Below are positions 53,078 through 62,713 of a stretch of 64,000 nucleotides of DNA, one piece after another; the stretch's first letter is position 1, and every line of letters starts with the position of its first letter. Where the stretch lies: contig UCIV01000043.1 in NCBI GenBank assembly GCA_900472575.1, positions 1 through 64,000 of the forward strand, written 5' to 3'. Source of the stretch: Hyphomicrobiales bacterium. Lineage in GTDB: Bacteria > Pseudomonadota > Alphaproteobacteria > Rhizobiales > Rhizobiaceae. A program made the translations under genes and the position numbers. The notes beneath the pieces were generated by a model. It saw only the letters and a list, made by a program, of their open reading frames with translations. It had not been told where the DNA came from and made no database searches.

Positions 53078-54331
53078 TCAGAATCTGACGGTAAACTCGG
53101 ATCCCTTGCCCAGTTCTGACTTCACGATGAGGCGGGCGCGGTGTCTGGTGAGGATATGCTTGACGATGGCGAGTCCCAGGCCGGTGCCCTTTTTCGACCG
53201 ACTGTCGGCAACGCTAACCCGATAAAAACGCTCGGTAAGTCGCGGAACATGTTCAGCAGGGATGCCAGGACCGCGGTCGACGACACTGACTTCCACCGGC
53301 TGGGATGGCTCGTTGCGCAGGAAGACGTCAACGAACTTGCCCTCCTGACCATATTTGCAGGCATTCTCGATCAGGTTCTCGACGACTTCCACCAGTTCGT
53401 CGCGGTCCCCCAGGACCTCGACCTTTTCTTCCGGCAGATGAAGGCGGATTTCGACGCCAAGCTCCTCTGCCAGCGGCAGCAGCGCATCACGGACATGACC
53501 GATAACCGGACGAAGATCGACGGACTGGTCCGGCGCGATATGGGATTTCAGTTCGAGCCTCGAAAGCGACAGGAGATCGTCGACAAGGCGGCTCATGCGG
53601 GTCGATTGATCCAGCATGATGCCGAGAAACCGTTCCTTGGCGGCATCATCAGAACGCGCCGGCCCCTGCATGGTCTCGATGAACCCGCGCAGCGAGGCAA
53701 GCGGGGTGCGCAATTCATGGCTGGCATTGGCGACGAAATCGGACCGCATGCGATCGAGCCGGCGAAGTTCGGAGATATCCTTGAACGACAGGAGGAAGAG
53801 TTTTTCCGCACCGAAAGCGTCCAGCGGCTCCATTGCCGCGATGCGCAGGAGGTAGACGCGCTCGGAGGGGAGCCTTTCAGAATGCTCGATCTGGTTCGGC
53901 TCGCCGGTTGCGATCGTCTCCTTGACCATGTCGAGAATACCCGGCGAGCGCAGGCGCGCCGAGAGATGCGAGCCGATCGGCAGCAGGCCAAGCGCCTTTT
54001 CCGCCGCCTTGTTTTCCCACAAAACGATCGCCTCGGCATTCAACAGCAGGACCGGGATATCGAGAGCGGAAAGTGTCGCTGCGATACCGGGCAGTGGATC
54101 GGACGCCTGCTCTTCTTCCTCAAACTTCTCCGGTTCCGCGATGGGCATGATGACCGGAGGCCGGGCCGAAACCGCCAGAACAAGAATCAGCCAGACCAGA
54201 GCAACCCAATACCAGGGCAGACCTGCGGCAATCGCGGCCAATGCAGACACCGTCAGCAACAAGAAGAGACGCCATTCTCTTCTCATCACGGCGATAAGAC
54301 CTCCGCCTGCCTGCTCTGCACTCGACGCCAT
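53078..54331 (-). CDS. phoR: Phosphate regulon sensor histidine kinase PhoR
   Basis: A 417-residue membrane histidine kinase. Two N-terminal membrane spans (about residues 20-60), a PAS domain (VLLLNAEAIVLWENKAAEKAL), the phospho-acceptor His in NASHELRTPLASLRG, N-box VVENLIENACKYG, G1 VVDRGPGIP and G2 KGTGLGLAIVKHIL. It phosphorylates PhoB under low phosphate, in contact with the Pst transporter through PhoU. The ATG at 54331 is preferred; a GTG at 54358 lies in frame. It precedes pstS on the same strand with its own promoter. Confidence 0.94.
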   Translation of the reverse strand: MASSAEQAGGGLIAVMRREWRLFLLLTVSALAAIAAGLPWYWVALVWLILVLAVSARPPVIMPIAEPEKFEEEEQASDPLPGIAATLSALDIPVLLLNAEAIVLWENKAAEKALGLLPIGSHLSARLRSPGILDMVKETIATGEPNQIEHSERLPSERVYLLRIAAMEPLDAFGAEKLFLLSFKDISELRRLDRMRSDFVANASHELRTPLASLRGFIETMQGPARSDDAAKERFLGIMLDQSTRMSRLVDDLLSLSRLELKSHIAPDQSVDLRPVIGHVRDALLPLAEELGVEIRLHLPEEKVEVLGDRDELVEVVENLIENACKYGQEGKFVDVFLRNEPSQPVEVSVVDRGPGIPAEHVPRLTERFYRVSVADSRSKKGTGLGLAIVKHILTRHRARLIVKSELGKGSEFTVRF

Positions 54332-54524
54332 GACAACCCCAACTGGATCCCGGGCCACATCCCGGCATTTTGCTTGCTAAACACGTGGTCATATAAGCCT
54401 TCCATGACACTTGTGCATCAGGGCCTATGGAAAACCTATGCCGGAATGCCACCTTTCGGATAGCGTGTCGCCATGGCGCAGCGCGTCGTCGTAATAGATA
54501 CCGAGGACAAAGAGGAGAGCAGGC

Positions 54525-55403
54525 ATGTCAACGGGTGAAAGCAGGACGGTCGATCTGACAATCGGGGGAAAGAAACGGCGATTTGACATAGACAACCCGA
54601 CCCTGCCGGACTGGATCGACGACCAAGCGCTTTCTTCGGGCGATTATCCCTATGACGACAAGCTTAACCGGGACAAATACGAAAAGCAGCTTGAGAAGCT
54701 GCAAATCGAACTGGTCAAGATGCAGTTCTGGATGCAGGCGACGGGCAAGCGGATGGTGGCGCTGTTCGAAGGCCGGGACGCGGCCGGCAAGGGCGGCACA
54801 ATCTTTTCGATCCGCACTTATCTCAATCCACGTTCGGCGAGGGTCGTCGCTCTGACCAAACCGACGGAGACCGAGGCGGGGCAATGGTATTACCAGCGCT
54901 ATGCAACGCATTTCCCGACCAAGGGCGAGATCGTTCTTTATGACCGTTCCTGGTATAACCGCGCCGTGGTCGAGCCGGTCATGGGGTTCTGCACGCCGGC
55001 GCAATATGACAGCTTTATGCGGGCGACGCCGCGGTTTGAAAAGCTGCTGGTGGAAGATGGCGTGCATTTCTTCAAGTTCTGGCTCGATATCGGCCAGGAA
55101 ATGCAGCTGAAGCGCTTTCACGACCGACGCCATGATCCGCTGAAGATCTGGAAGCTCTCGCCGATGGATATCGCCGCGCTGACGAAGTGGGATCAGTATA
55201 CCGAAAAACGCAACAAAATGCTGGAAGAGACACACACCAAGGAGGCGCCCTGGGCGATCCTGCGGGCCAATGACAAGCGGCGCTCACGGCTGAACGCGAT
55301 CCGCCACATCCTTCTATCTCTCGATTACGAAGGCAAGGACAAGGATGCCATCGGCGAGATCGACGACAAGATCCTCGGGTTCGGACCAAAGTATCTCAAG
55401 TAA
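54525..55403 (+). CDS. ppk2: Polyphosphate kinase 2
   Basis: A 292-residue PPK2 family kinase, which transfers phosphate between polyphosphate and nucleotides (mainly GDP or ADP to triphosphates). Walker [11 protein letters not shown] begins near residue 83, Walker B/lid DRSWYNR near residue 140 and the lid region [15 protein letters not shown] further on. One-domain length is normal. AGAGGAGAG precedes the ATG. It diverges from phoR, so storage phosphate and phosphate sensing are neighbours. Confidence 0.95.
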   Translation: MSTGESRTVDLTIGGKKRRFDIDNPTLPDWIDDQALSSGDYPYDDKLNRDKYEKQLEKLQIELVKMQFWMQATGKRMVALFEGRDAAGKGGTIFSIRTYLNPRSARVVALTKPTETEAGQWYYQRYATHFPTKGEIVLYDRSWYNRAVVEPVMGFCTPAQYDSFMRATPRFEKLLVEDGVHFFKFWLDIGQEMQLKRFHDRRHDPLKIWKLSPMDIAALTKWDQYTEKRNKMLEETHTKEAPWAILRANDKRRSRLNAIRHILLSLDYEGKDKDAIGEIDDKILGFGPKYLK

Positions 55404-55430
55404 AAACGATCGGCAGGCGAAGCTGCCGGG

Positions 55431-56666
55431 TCACTGACCCGGCAGGGCTCGCACGGAATATATGAAGACCGGGCGATCTGCGCCCTGAATGCCGGTGTTG
55501 ACGATGATACGGCCGGGGGCATTTGGCGCCATGGTGCGGTCGAAGCTGACCTTGAACAGCGCGTCGAGCTTTTCCTGCGTTGCCGTGAAACGGTGGCGCG
55601 AACAGCTGCCGAGGCTGCCGAAATCGCAGCGGACCGAAATCTGCGAGTGCTGGTTTGCTGCCGACTGGATGGTCAGCGCCAGCGTGGAACTCTTGCCGGC
55701 AAGCTCGCGCAGGATTTCCACCGGCACCTCGATTGCGACATCTCCGGCGGCATTCGACGTGGCAGAGGTAACCTTGAGTGCCTGAGCTTCGGTGCCAGTC
55801 GCGATCTCCGCCCTTGCCTGAGAACCCGCGGTAAAGGCGGCGCCCTGCTGTGGCTGGAAGATCGAGGCCCATTCTTCCGAGAAGCCTCCACGCGAGGAAA
55901 GCACGGACGGCCCCTGCCCCGAGGACTGAAGCGCCGACGGTCGATTGGCGCTGCGCACCGCATCCTCGATGATCGATTGCACCATGCCCGACTGATAGAA
56001 GACGAAGCAGCCGACTGCGACCACGCCAAGCGTTATGATCCAGGTGAGCAGATGAGACAGAAAGCCACGTTTCTTCCGGCGGCGGCGTCCAGCCGGAATT
56101 TCGGCGGAAGCCTTCACCTTGCGACCTTTGCGCCCCTTCTTAACCGTGGGCTCTGCAACCTCGCCGACGGGGGAGGCTTCCGGCAGCGTGCCGGGCACCG
56201 GTTCGGATCCATACCCTGCCGGCGCGATATCCGGGGCCATCGAGGGTATGTCGGAGTGATGGTCTGCGGTCGCCCCTGATCGGGTTACACCACCAAGTGC
56301 ACCTGCCTCAACCACGGGGGGAGCGGGCGCACGCGGTGCGTCGACAGATACGGAGACGTCGGGGACAACGTGTGATGTGGTCCGGCGGACAGGCGCATCG
56401 ATTTCGAAAAAGGGATCGACATCGGGAGCCGGAACAGGCTGGGCCGACTGCGCCAGGCGGTCGATCTCCTCGTTCTCGATCTCGCTGATCTTGTCTTCCA
56501 GCCGCTTGCGCTGCTGCATGATGACAAGGTTATCGGTGACGCCCTGCTTGCGCAGGCCGGCATCAAGTGCCTGGCGGGCGGACTGATAGATCCGGGCGCG
56601 CACCTGGCCATCACCACGTTCGGCGCGATCCAGGGCATTTCTTATGGCTGTTTCCAGGCCGCTCAC
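55431..56666 (-). CDS. Conserved single-pass membrane protein
   Basis: A 411-residue protein of unknown function. The N-terminal 65 residues (SGLETAIRNALDRAERGDG, IYQSARQALDAGL) are predicted helical and well conserved in Rhizobiaceae as I remember. A long acidic/Pro linker and a Lys/Arg-rich block (KKGRKGRKVK, GRRRRKKRG) precede one membrane span (WIITLGVVAVGCFVFYQSGM, about 215-235). The C-terminal part is a predicted periplasmic beta-rich domain (SQISVRCDFGSLGSCSRHRF, with two Cys). Starts at GTG 56666 with GGAAGGA upstream. Convergent with ppk2. Confidence 0.75.
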   Translation of the reverse strand: MSGLETAIRNALDRAERGDGQVRARIYQSARQALDAGLRKQGVTDNLVIMQQRKRLEDKISEIENEEIDRLAQSAQPVPAPDVDPFFEIDAPVRRTTSHVVPDVSVSVDAPRAPAPPVVEAGALGGVTRSGATADHHSDIPSMAPDIAPAGYGSEPVPGTLPEASPVGEVAEPTVKKGRKGRKVKASAEIPAGRRRRKKRGFLSHLLTWIITLGVVAVGCFVFYQSGMVQSIIEDAVRSANRPSALQSSGQGPSVLSSRGGFSEEWASIFQPQQGAAFTAGSQARAEIATGTEAQALKVTSATSNAAGDVAIEVPVEILRELAGKSSTLALTIQSAANQHSQISVRCDFGSLGSCSRHRFTATQEKLDALFKVSFDRTMAPNAPGRIIVNTGIQGADRPVFIYSVRALPGQ

Positions 56667-56913
56667 TGCCGGTCCTTCCGGTTCATTCCAACTGGCGAGC
56701 GTAATCGTGTCACGCTCCTATTTTTAACCTCTCGGTAACGTCTCAGGCGCCGAACTGCAAGAAGGCGACCCAACTCATCCCGTGGTGAGACGGCCGAAAC
56801 ATGGTGGCAAATCCATGGCGGGTAAGTTCGATCCGCTAAACCGAGGCGACTTCCCCACGTGAAATTCATCTGATACACCATCTTACGTAAAGGTAATTCG
56901 GGAGGTTACTTTC

Positions 56914-57870
56914 ATGCTTCCAGCGGTCCTCAAGGACAGGCTGCGGCTGCCGGTCGTGGCATCGCCGCTCTTCATCATATCGCATCCGCAACTGACGCTG
57001 GCGCAATGCAAGGCGGGTGTCGTTGGGGCTTTTCCGGCGCTCAATGCGCGGCCCGAAAACCAGCTCGACGAATGGCTGGCACAGATAACGGAAGAACTTG
57101 CAGCGTATGATGCCGCCAATCCCGACAAGCCATCGGCACCATTTGCCGTCAACCAGATCGTCCATACGTCGAACAGGAGGCTGGAACACGATCTGATGAT
57201 GTGCGTGAAGTACAAGGTGCCGATCGTGATCTCCTCGCTTGGCGCCGTGCCGGAGGTGAATGCCGCCGTGCATTCTTATGGCGGCATCGTGCTGCATGAC
57301 ATCATCAACAACCGGCATGCGAAATCTGCCATCCGCAAGGGTGCCGACGGTTTGATCGCAGTTGCGACTGGTGCCGGCGGCCATGCGGGCACGCTGTCAC
57401 CCTTCGCACTGGTACAGGAAATCCGAGAATGGTTCGACGGACCGCTTCTCCTAGCCGGGGCGATCGCTACCGGCGGCGGCATTCTGGCGGCCCAGGCCAT
57501 GGGCGCCGACATGGCCTATATCGGCTCGCCCTTCATCGCTACGGATGAGGCACGCGCTTCAGAGGGCTACAAGCAGATGATCGTGGATTCGACCGCAGCC
57601 GATATCATCTATTCCAACTATTTCACCGGCATTCACGGCAATTACCTGAAGGGGTCGATCACAGCGATGGGCATGGACCCGAATGCACTGCCTGAGGCCG
57701 ATCCGTCGAAGATGGATTTCGACAAGGCGACCACCGGCGCGAAAGCCTGGAAGGAAATCTGGGGGGCTGGCCAAGGTGTGGGCGCGATCAAGGCAATCGA
57801 ACCGGTGGCAAAGCTCGTCGACCGGCTGGAGGGAGAATATTTGCAGGCCCGTGAACGGCTCGGACTTTAG
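56914..57870 (+). CDS. Nitronate monooxygenase family flavoprotein
   Basis: A 318-residue TIM-barrel FMN enzyme of the 2-nitropropane dioxygenase/NMO type. Conserved parts include LPVVASPLFIIS, AGVVGAFPALNARP, GADGLIAVATGAGGHAGTLS with the catalytic His, LLLAGAIATGGGILAAQAMG and DMAYIGSPFIAT for FMN phosphate. Oxidises alkyl nitronates such as propionate-3-nitronate; some members reduce quinones or enoyl groups. GGGAGG precedes the ATG. Confidence 0.9.
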   Translation: MLPAVLKDRLRLPVVASPLFIISHPQLTLAQCKAGVVGAFPALNARPENQLDEWLAQITEELAAYDAANPDKPSAPFAVNQIVHTSNRRLEHDLMMCVKYKVPIVISSLGAVPEVNAAVHSYGGIVLHDIINNRHAKSAIRKGADGLIAVATGAGGHAGTLSPFALVQEIREWFDGPLLLAGAIATGGGILAAQAMGADMAYIGSPFIATDEARASEGYKQMIVDSTAADIIYSNYFTGIHGNYLKGSITAMGMDPNALPEADPSKMDFDKATTGAKAWKEIWGAGQGVGAIKAIEPVAKLVDRLEGEYLQARERLGL

Positions 57871-57985
57871 CCCCACCAGACCTGTTTGAGGAAAAACGAC
57901 AGGATCGCGAAAACCGGCTTGAAATCGGAATTGGTTGCCTGTATCAGCGCATCACTCGCAGATTGGCGCCAGTCGCCACTGCCGG

Positions 57986-58061
57986 GCCGCTTTAGCTCAG
58001 GTGGTAGAGCACATCATTCGTAATGATGGGGTCGCAGGTTCGAGTCCTGCAAGCGGCACCA
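57986..58061 (+). tRNA. tRNA-Thr(CGT)
   Basis: Acceptor GCCGCTT pairs with AAGCGGC, D-arm AGCTCAGGTGGTAGAGC, anticodon loop TTCGTAA (anticodon CGT), T-arm GCAGGTTCGAGTCCTGC, and encoded CCA at 58059-58061. It decodes ACG. Confidence 0.96.
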
Positions 58062-58138
58062 TTCTTCCTATGTCAATAGAGTGATTTTGTTCTCGTTTCA
58101 TTGAAGCGCGAATCTTTATTTACGCGACCAAGACCGGG

Positions 58139-59959
58139 TCAATGGTCTTCGCCTGCGAAACGGCTGCCTACCTGATACGTTTTCAAATGGTCAATCACTC
58201 GCGTTTCGATTTCGGCTGTCGCGCGATCGCGGTCGCGCAGGTCCACCGCATAGGTATTTCTCAAGAGATACCAGAATTTCCGCAGCTCATCAGGCGACAG
58301 CCTTGATCGGCCAGGGACGAACTGATCGGCAAAATCGCCGCGGCTTTTGCAGACGAAACATCCGGCCATGTAATCCGATCGGCCGAAAACATAGACCGGC
58401 CTTTCGTGCAGCAGCGCTTCTGCGCCGACACCCGAATTGATGACGCAGACGGCTTCAGTCTTCGGGATGATGGCGTGGATACTCGAATAGACCTGGCGGA
58501 TCGTGCCCTTGGCGACCAGTTCGCCGAGATAATGCGACACCTCCGGCGTCGTGCACAGGGGATGCCGCTTGACGACGACGGCCATGCCCTGAGTTTGCGC
58601 TGCCTGGATAACTTCATCCACCATGGCGAACAGATCGAGATAGGCCAGCTGGCTGACGGCATCGCCGATCAGCTGCAGCGCGACGAAAATGAACTTTTCC
58701 GGCAATTCCTCTACATTCGAAACAGCCGCCTGCTGGTATTTCGACAAATTGCCGCCGATGACGCGCTGTTTTTCACGATCGAAGAAGTCACCCGCGGCCT
58801 GCGGAGAGACATCTGCAGCGCGCAGTTCGGATAGCGTCATGGCCGAAAATTTTGACCAGCCTGCATACCCCCGTCGATCGAAGCAGAACAGGGACGGCCG
58901 ATCGGTTTCCTTGAAATGCATGCCGAAATCCGTGTCGGATATGGTGTGATAGGCGAAGAACGGGGCTGACATATTCAGCACGCCATGGGTCCGCAATCTG
59001 CTTCTGACCGCATAGGGTATTCCATGCTTGTCGAGTGCCTTGACGATGCCGGAAAGGGCAAAGCGGATGTCCGAGCGAAAGCCGGGATAATCGATCTTGT
59101 TTCTTCGAAAAGCGGCGGCCGGCAAAAAGATGACGGGCAGGTCAGCAACAACAGCCGGCCGGCTACCGCCGGCACGGGCCAGGATATCCTCATGGGCTTT
59201 GCGGATCACATGACGAAAACCCACGGTCTCATCCACGATAGATTGCAGCTCCGCAGAGAGTTTTTGTGTCTTTGTCATTCCTGACAGATGGGACGAGGAG
59301 ACGAAATGCAGGGCGCCATCAAGATCGAAAAGGCTAAGCCTTGCGGTCACCACATCGCCCATATGCCACCGGGCTAGAGTTCGATCATTTTCGATATGGA
59401 CCAGCTGCGTGGTCAGATGCCTGATGGCACCGGCGAAAATGTCCTCTCGATCACAGGCTTCTGCGGAAAGGGCCGTCGATATGGCCAGTGTCAGGTCGAG
59501 ATAGCCCGGCTCCGCCTGCATGAAGGCCAGTCCGTCTTCGGCAAGTCGTTCGTGATAACGTTGCTGATCGGAATCGTTCACTCCGGCAGGCTCGCTTCCG
59601 CTCTTCACCAGACGCTGCGAAGCTGCGCGCAGAAGTACCGCCGCCCCCGGGGAGAGGCGCGGATCGCCAAGGATTTCGGCCAGCCGCCGAGCGTGACCGG
59701 GCTCCACCACTCTGGTGATGTAAGTCGATATGCTCCAAAAGGTGAGCTGCTTCTTCCTTACACGGCGGATGAATAGATTTTCCGCCGCTTCGGGTCGGTC
59801 GGCATGGTATTCGATCAGCATCCGGCCCTCGAAGAGAAGAGCCGACAGCTTTCTCAATGAGACAAGCGGAGGCATGAAAAACGCGGCAGCGCCAAGCAGG
59901 ATGCGCATCATCCGCAGGTTTCTGCCTGCCCGCACTCTCCTCTCGATATCCCCGATCAT
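58139..59959 (-). CDS. Capsule polysaccharide synthesis-like protein
   Basis: A 606-residue protein. The C-terminal half resembles the Capsule_synth (KpsC/KpsS) family: KFIFVALQLIGDAVSQLAY, GMAVVVKRHPLCTTPEVSHY, then INSGVGAEALLHERPVYVFG, the pattern of Kdo-transferases that start capsule lipid anchors. The N-terminal 300 residues are not recognised. No capsule export genes are in the window. It is followed on the same strand upstream by a GT21 glycosyltransferase, ending 97 bases before this start. Function as a surface-polysaccharide glycosyltransferase is inferred. Confidence 0.65.
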   Translation of the reverse strand: MIGDIERRVRAGRNLRMMRILLGAAAFFMPPLVSLRKLSALLFEGRMLIEYHADRPEAAENLFIRRVRKKQLTFWSISTYITRVVEPGHARRLAEILGDPRLSPGAAVLLRAASQRLVKSGSEPAGVNDSDQQRYHERLAEDGLAFMQAEPGYLDLTLAISTALSAEACDREDIFAGAIRHLTTQLVHIENDRTLARWHMGDVVTARLSLFDLDGALHFVSSSHLSGMTKTQKLSAELQSIVDETVGFRHVIRKAHEDILARAGGSRPAVVADLPVIFLPAAAFRRNKIDYPGFRSDIRFALSGIVKALDKHGIPYAVRSRLRTHGVLNMSAPFFAYHTISDTDFGMHFKETDRPSLFCFDRRGYAGWSKFSAMTLSELRAADVSPQAAGDFFDREKQRVIGGNLSKYQQAAVSNVEELPEKFIFVALQLIGDAVSQLAYLDLFAMVDEVIQAAQTQGMAVVVKRHPLCTTPEVSHYLGELVAKGTIRQVYSSIHAIIPKTEAVCVINSGVGAEALLHERPVYVFGRSDYMAGCFVCKSRGDFADQFVPGRSRLSPDELRKFWYLLRNTYAVDLRDRDRATAEIETRVIDHLKTYQVGSRFAGEDH

Positions 59960-60056
59960 CGCGCCTGCCCTGAGCCGTCAACTGCCTGAGCAGACGGTAT
60001 AGAGCGGTTCGCAACCAAATGGGAAGCTCGCGGAGATGTTGACCTTAGTTCCGGAT

Positions 60057-61208
60057 TCAATGAGGCGAGGACGCAGAACTCAGCTCGCTTGTCTCGGTGC
60101 CGATCGTCATCGTGTTGCCGCGCCAGTCGAATGAACCGCTCAGCCAGCTTCTCATCCAGATTGCGGGTGACAACACGTCGCGCGCAAGCATAGCAGGAAG
60201 CGTCCAAACCGAGAGGTGCCAGTTCTTTGCCACAATCAGAGCGAGCTCGGGAAGATAGACGGCGGTGAGGACGGCAAGGGTGATCATCGAGAATGAGGGG
60301 GAGCCTGTCGACAAGGCTGCCGCAGCAAGCGCCAGTAGAAGCGGCGGCAGGCAACCGAGCAGGATTTCCGGCACGAAGAAGGCCGGAAAGGTGACCCGGC
60401 GCAGGCGCGCCCAACGGGCTTGTCGGGACCATATCTGAGTGAGTTCGCGCCTGCCGAGCGGCTGTTCGAATGGCGAGGCGACAAGATGGACCTTGCGGCC
60501 GAGACGACGCACCAGCTTGGTCGCGGCAGCGTCCTCAGCAATTTCGGCACCGAGTGCGGCGATGCCGCCTTCCGCATCGAGCATCGGCTTGAACCACAAC
60601 ATGCTCTTGCCCTGGGCAAATCCGAGGCCAACTGCTTCGCCGGCATATTGCCAGCGTGCCTGCTGGGAGTTCAGGAAAGCGCATTCGATTTCTGCCCAGA
60701 AACCTTCCGGGCGAGAGCCGAGCGGAGTGGAGCAAACAAGACCGGTGTTCGGTCGACGCGCCGCCATGAGATGGCCAATATAATCGCGCGGCATTAGAAC
60801 GTTGGAATCGGCCAGAACAACCCAGTCGTTCACCGCAGCACGCCAACCCTTGACGCAATTGTTGAGCTTCGGATTGGCGCTGACGCGGTCGTCGCCAATC
60901 AGCAGGCTTGCCTTGATTTCGGGATGTCTTGCCATGACCTCCTTGACCGCCGGAATGACCGTGTCACGCGCATCGGCAACACAGAAGATCAGCTCGTAGT
61001 CCGGCCAATCCAGATCGAAGGCGCGCTCTAGCGTCAGGGGGGTGAAATTCTCGATGCCGCAGGCAGGGATGACGACGGAGACAGGCGGCTTTTCGGTGAG
61101 CGCAGTTGCCGGGCTGCCTCTGCGCGACAGGCGACCCATCGCAATGCCGATACTGATGCCGTTGGCAGCGATCAGTGCACCGGAAACAAGGCCTAGAATA
61201 AGCGACAT
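60057..61208 (-). CDS. GT21 ceramide/diacylglycerol glycosyltransferase-like
   Basis: A 383-residue membrane glycosyltransferase. An N-terminal span is followed by a GT2/GT21 fold: PVSVVIPACGIENFTP, FCVADARDTVIPAV, LADSNVLMPRDY (D1/D2 region), AEIAEDAAATKLVRRLG and the (Q/R)xxRW-like QIWSRQARWARLRR. Several C-terminal spans complete it. This is the ceramide glucosyltransferase-like family whose rhizobial member (Pgt) makes glycolipids that replace phospholipids during phosphate starvation. The ATG at 61208 follows GGAG; a GTG three bases earlier is possible. A Pho-box-like site lies about 100 bases upstream. Confidence 0.8.
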   Translation of the reverse strand: MSLILGLVSGALIAANGISIGIAMGRLSRRGSPATALTEKPPVSVVIPACGIENFTPLTLERAFDLDWPDYELIFCVADARDTVIPAVKEVMARHPEIKASLLIGDDRVSANPKLNNCVKGWRAAVNDWVVLADSNVLMPRDYIGHLMAARRPNTGLVCSTPLGSRPEGFWAEIECAFLNSQQARWQYAGEAVGLGFAQGKSMLWFKPMLDAEGGIAALGAEIAEDAAATKLVRRLGRKVHLVASPFEQPLGRRELTQIWSRQARWARLRRVTFPAFFVPEILLGCLPPLLLALAAAALSTGSPSFSMITLAVLTAVYLPELALIVAKNWHLSVWTLPAMLARDVLSPAIWMRSWLSGSFDWRGNTMTIGTETSELSSASSPH

Positions 61209-61306
61209 CACAAGCGATCTCCGTTGGGCCTCGATATATCAGCGTCGGGTTCTGCCTTCATGGGGCGCGGCTCATCGGGCTTGGCGAAGGAGCCAAGCAC
61301 GGACGG

Positions 61307-61324
61307 ATGTCAGGGACATGACAC
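61307..61324 (-). promoter_or_regulatory. Candidate Pho box upstream of the GT21 gene
   Basis: On the minus strand: GTGTCAT-GTCC-CTGACAT, two 7-base units in the 11-base spacing of a Pho box, 12 of 14 repeat positions matching CTGTCAT, though the spacer is not AAAT. The site is also partly palindromic (TGTCA...TGACA). Confidence 0.45.
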
Positions 61325-61365
61325 GAGGGCGGATGCCGAGGCTGACCGGTCCATACCCACGACTT

Positions 61366-62481
61366 TTATTCGGAAATCAGCCTCCAGACCTCATCGGCAA
61401 TGGCAAGCGACGAGGTGAGGCCAGGAGATTCGATACCGTATAACGCCACGTAACCCTGATGTCCCGCAACCTGCGGTCCCTGGATGATGAAGTCGCCGCC
61501 GCCACCGCCTTCGGGGCCTACCGTCTTTGGCCGCACGCCGGCATAGGCCGGCTGCAGCGAGGCATCCTTCAGATGCGGCCAGTATTTACGGATCGCGGCA
61601 TAGAATTTTTCCGAGCGGGCCGGATCGACATCGTAGTTTGGGGCTTCCACCCATTCGACATCAGGCCCGAACCGCGCCTGTCCGGCGAGATCGAGTGTCA
61701 GATGCGTGCCGAGGCCACCCGGTTCCGGTACCGGATAGATCAGCCGACTGGCCGGTGCCTTGCCGGACAGAGCGAAATAATTGCCCTTGGCGTAGGAGCG
61801 ATGCGGAATTGTTGCAGGATCAAGCCCTGCCAAGTTTTCAGAGACCGACCATGCCTCAAGCCCCGCCGAATTAACAACCAGCCGTGCGTTCGCGGTGAAA
61901 GGGTCATTGCCGCCAACGGAGAGATTTAGCCCATTGGCTGTCAATTCGCCGGAGAGAAGCGGAGAGTTTACGACAATCGTGCCGCCATGAGCCTCGATAT
62001 CGGTAATATAGGCATCCATCAGGCCGTGGCTGTCGATGATGCCGGTCGACGGCGAAACGAGCGCCGCATGGCCGGTAATCTGCGGCTCGAGTGCATGCAG
62101 TTCCGCGGCATCGATGAGGTAGCAATCGTCGACGCCGTTGGCTGCAGCCTGTTTCAGCAGCTTTTCCAGATAGGCGACCTCATCGGGATCGGAAGCGACG
62201 ACAAGCTTGCCGCATTGGCGGTGCGGGACATGGCGCGCGCGGCAATAGGCATAAAGCGCATCCCTGCCCTTGACGCAGAGTTCCGCCTTGCGGCTGCCGC
62301 TTGCATAATAGAGCCCGGCATGGATGACCTCGCTGTTGCGCGAGGAGGTGATGCTGCCAGTCAACGGCTCGCTTTCGAGAACGACGACCTCACGCCCCGC
62401 CATCGCCAGCCGGCGGGCAATAGCCAGACCGACGACACCACCACCGACGACCACGCAATCGAGGTCGAGAACTTCCCCCAT
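61366..62481 (-). CDS. LhgO-like FAD-dependent oxidoreductase
   Basis: A 371-residue DAO-family flavoenzyme of the L-2-hydroxyglutarate oxidase (LhgO/YgaF) type. The FAD site is VVVGGGVVGLAIARRLA with the Glu of VVLESE; the substrate side shows TSSRNSEVIHAGLYYASGS and the C-terminal GIESPGLTSSLAIADEV. It likely oxidises a 2-hydroxy acid and passes electrons to the membrane or oxygen. The adjacent divergent D-2-hydroxyacid dehydrogenase suggests a link through 2-hydroxy/2-oxo acids, but this is inference. Confidence 0.88.
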   Translation of the reverse strand: MGEVLDLDCVVVGGGVVGLAIARRLAMAGREVVVLESEPLTGSITSSRNSEVIHAGLYYASGSRKAELCVKGRDALYAYCRARHVPHRQCGKLVVASDPDEVAYLEKLLKQAAANGVDDCYLIDAAELHALEPQITGHAALVSPSTGIIDSHGLMDAYITDIEAHGGTIVVNSPLLSGELTANGLNLSVGGNDPFTANARLVVNSAGLEAWSVSENLAGLDPATIPHRSYAKGNYFALSGKAPASRLIYPVPEPGGLGTHLTLDLAGQARFGPDVEWVEAPNYDVDPARSEKFYAAIRKYWPHLKDASLQPAYAGVRPKTVGPEGGGGGDFIIQGPQVAGHQGYVALYGIESPGLTSSLAIADEVWRLISE

Positions 62482-62590
62482 GCAACTCCCCCATACAGGT
62501 CAACTTGGCCGTTCTTCGGGCTTTCACGAAAGGCCGAATGTTGTAGGACTACATTCCTCAAACAGGCGCGCGCCGAATGCAAGCCGGAAC

Positions 62591-62691
62591 TAAAGCGTGT
62601 CGCGATCCTTCGGATTCGCTCACACGCTTTAGATTCTTGATTTGTCGCATGTCTTCAGCGCAAAACCGCTGCACACTTTTGCGCGACATGC
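62591..62691. repeat. Two-hairpin rhizobial intergenic element
   Basis: TAAAGCGTGT (62591-62600) pairs with ACACGCTTTA (62622-62631). A second stem is formed by GCATGTC (62647-62653) with GACATGC (62685-62691) and inside it GCGCAAAA (62658-62665) with TTTTGCGC (62677-62684). Together they look like the widespread roughly 100-base rhizobial palindromic element. It ends 22 bases before the dehydrogenase start. Confidence 0.75.
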
Positions 62692-62713
62692 TTTACTTTT
62701 TTGGGAGGCTCCA

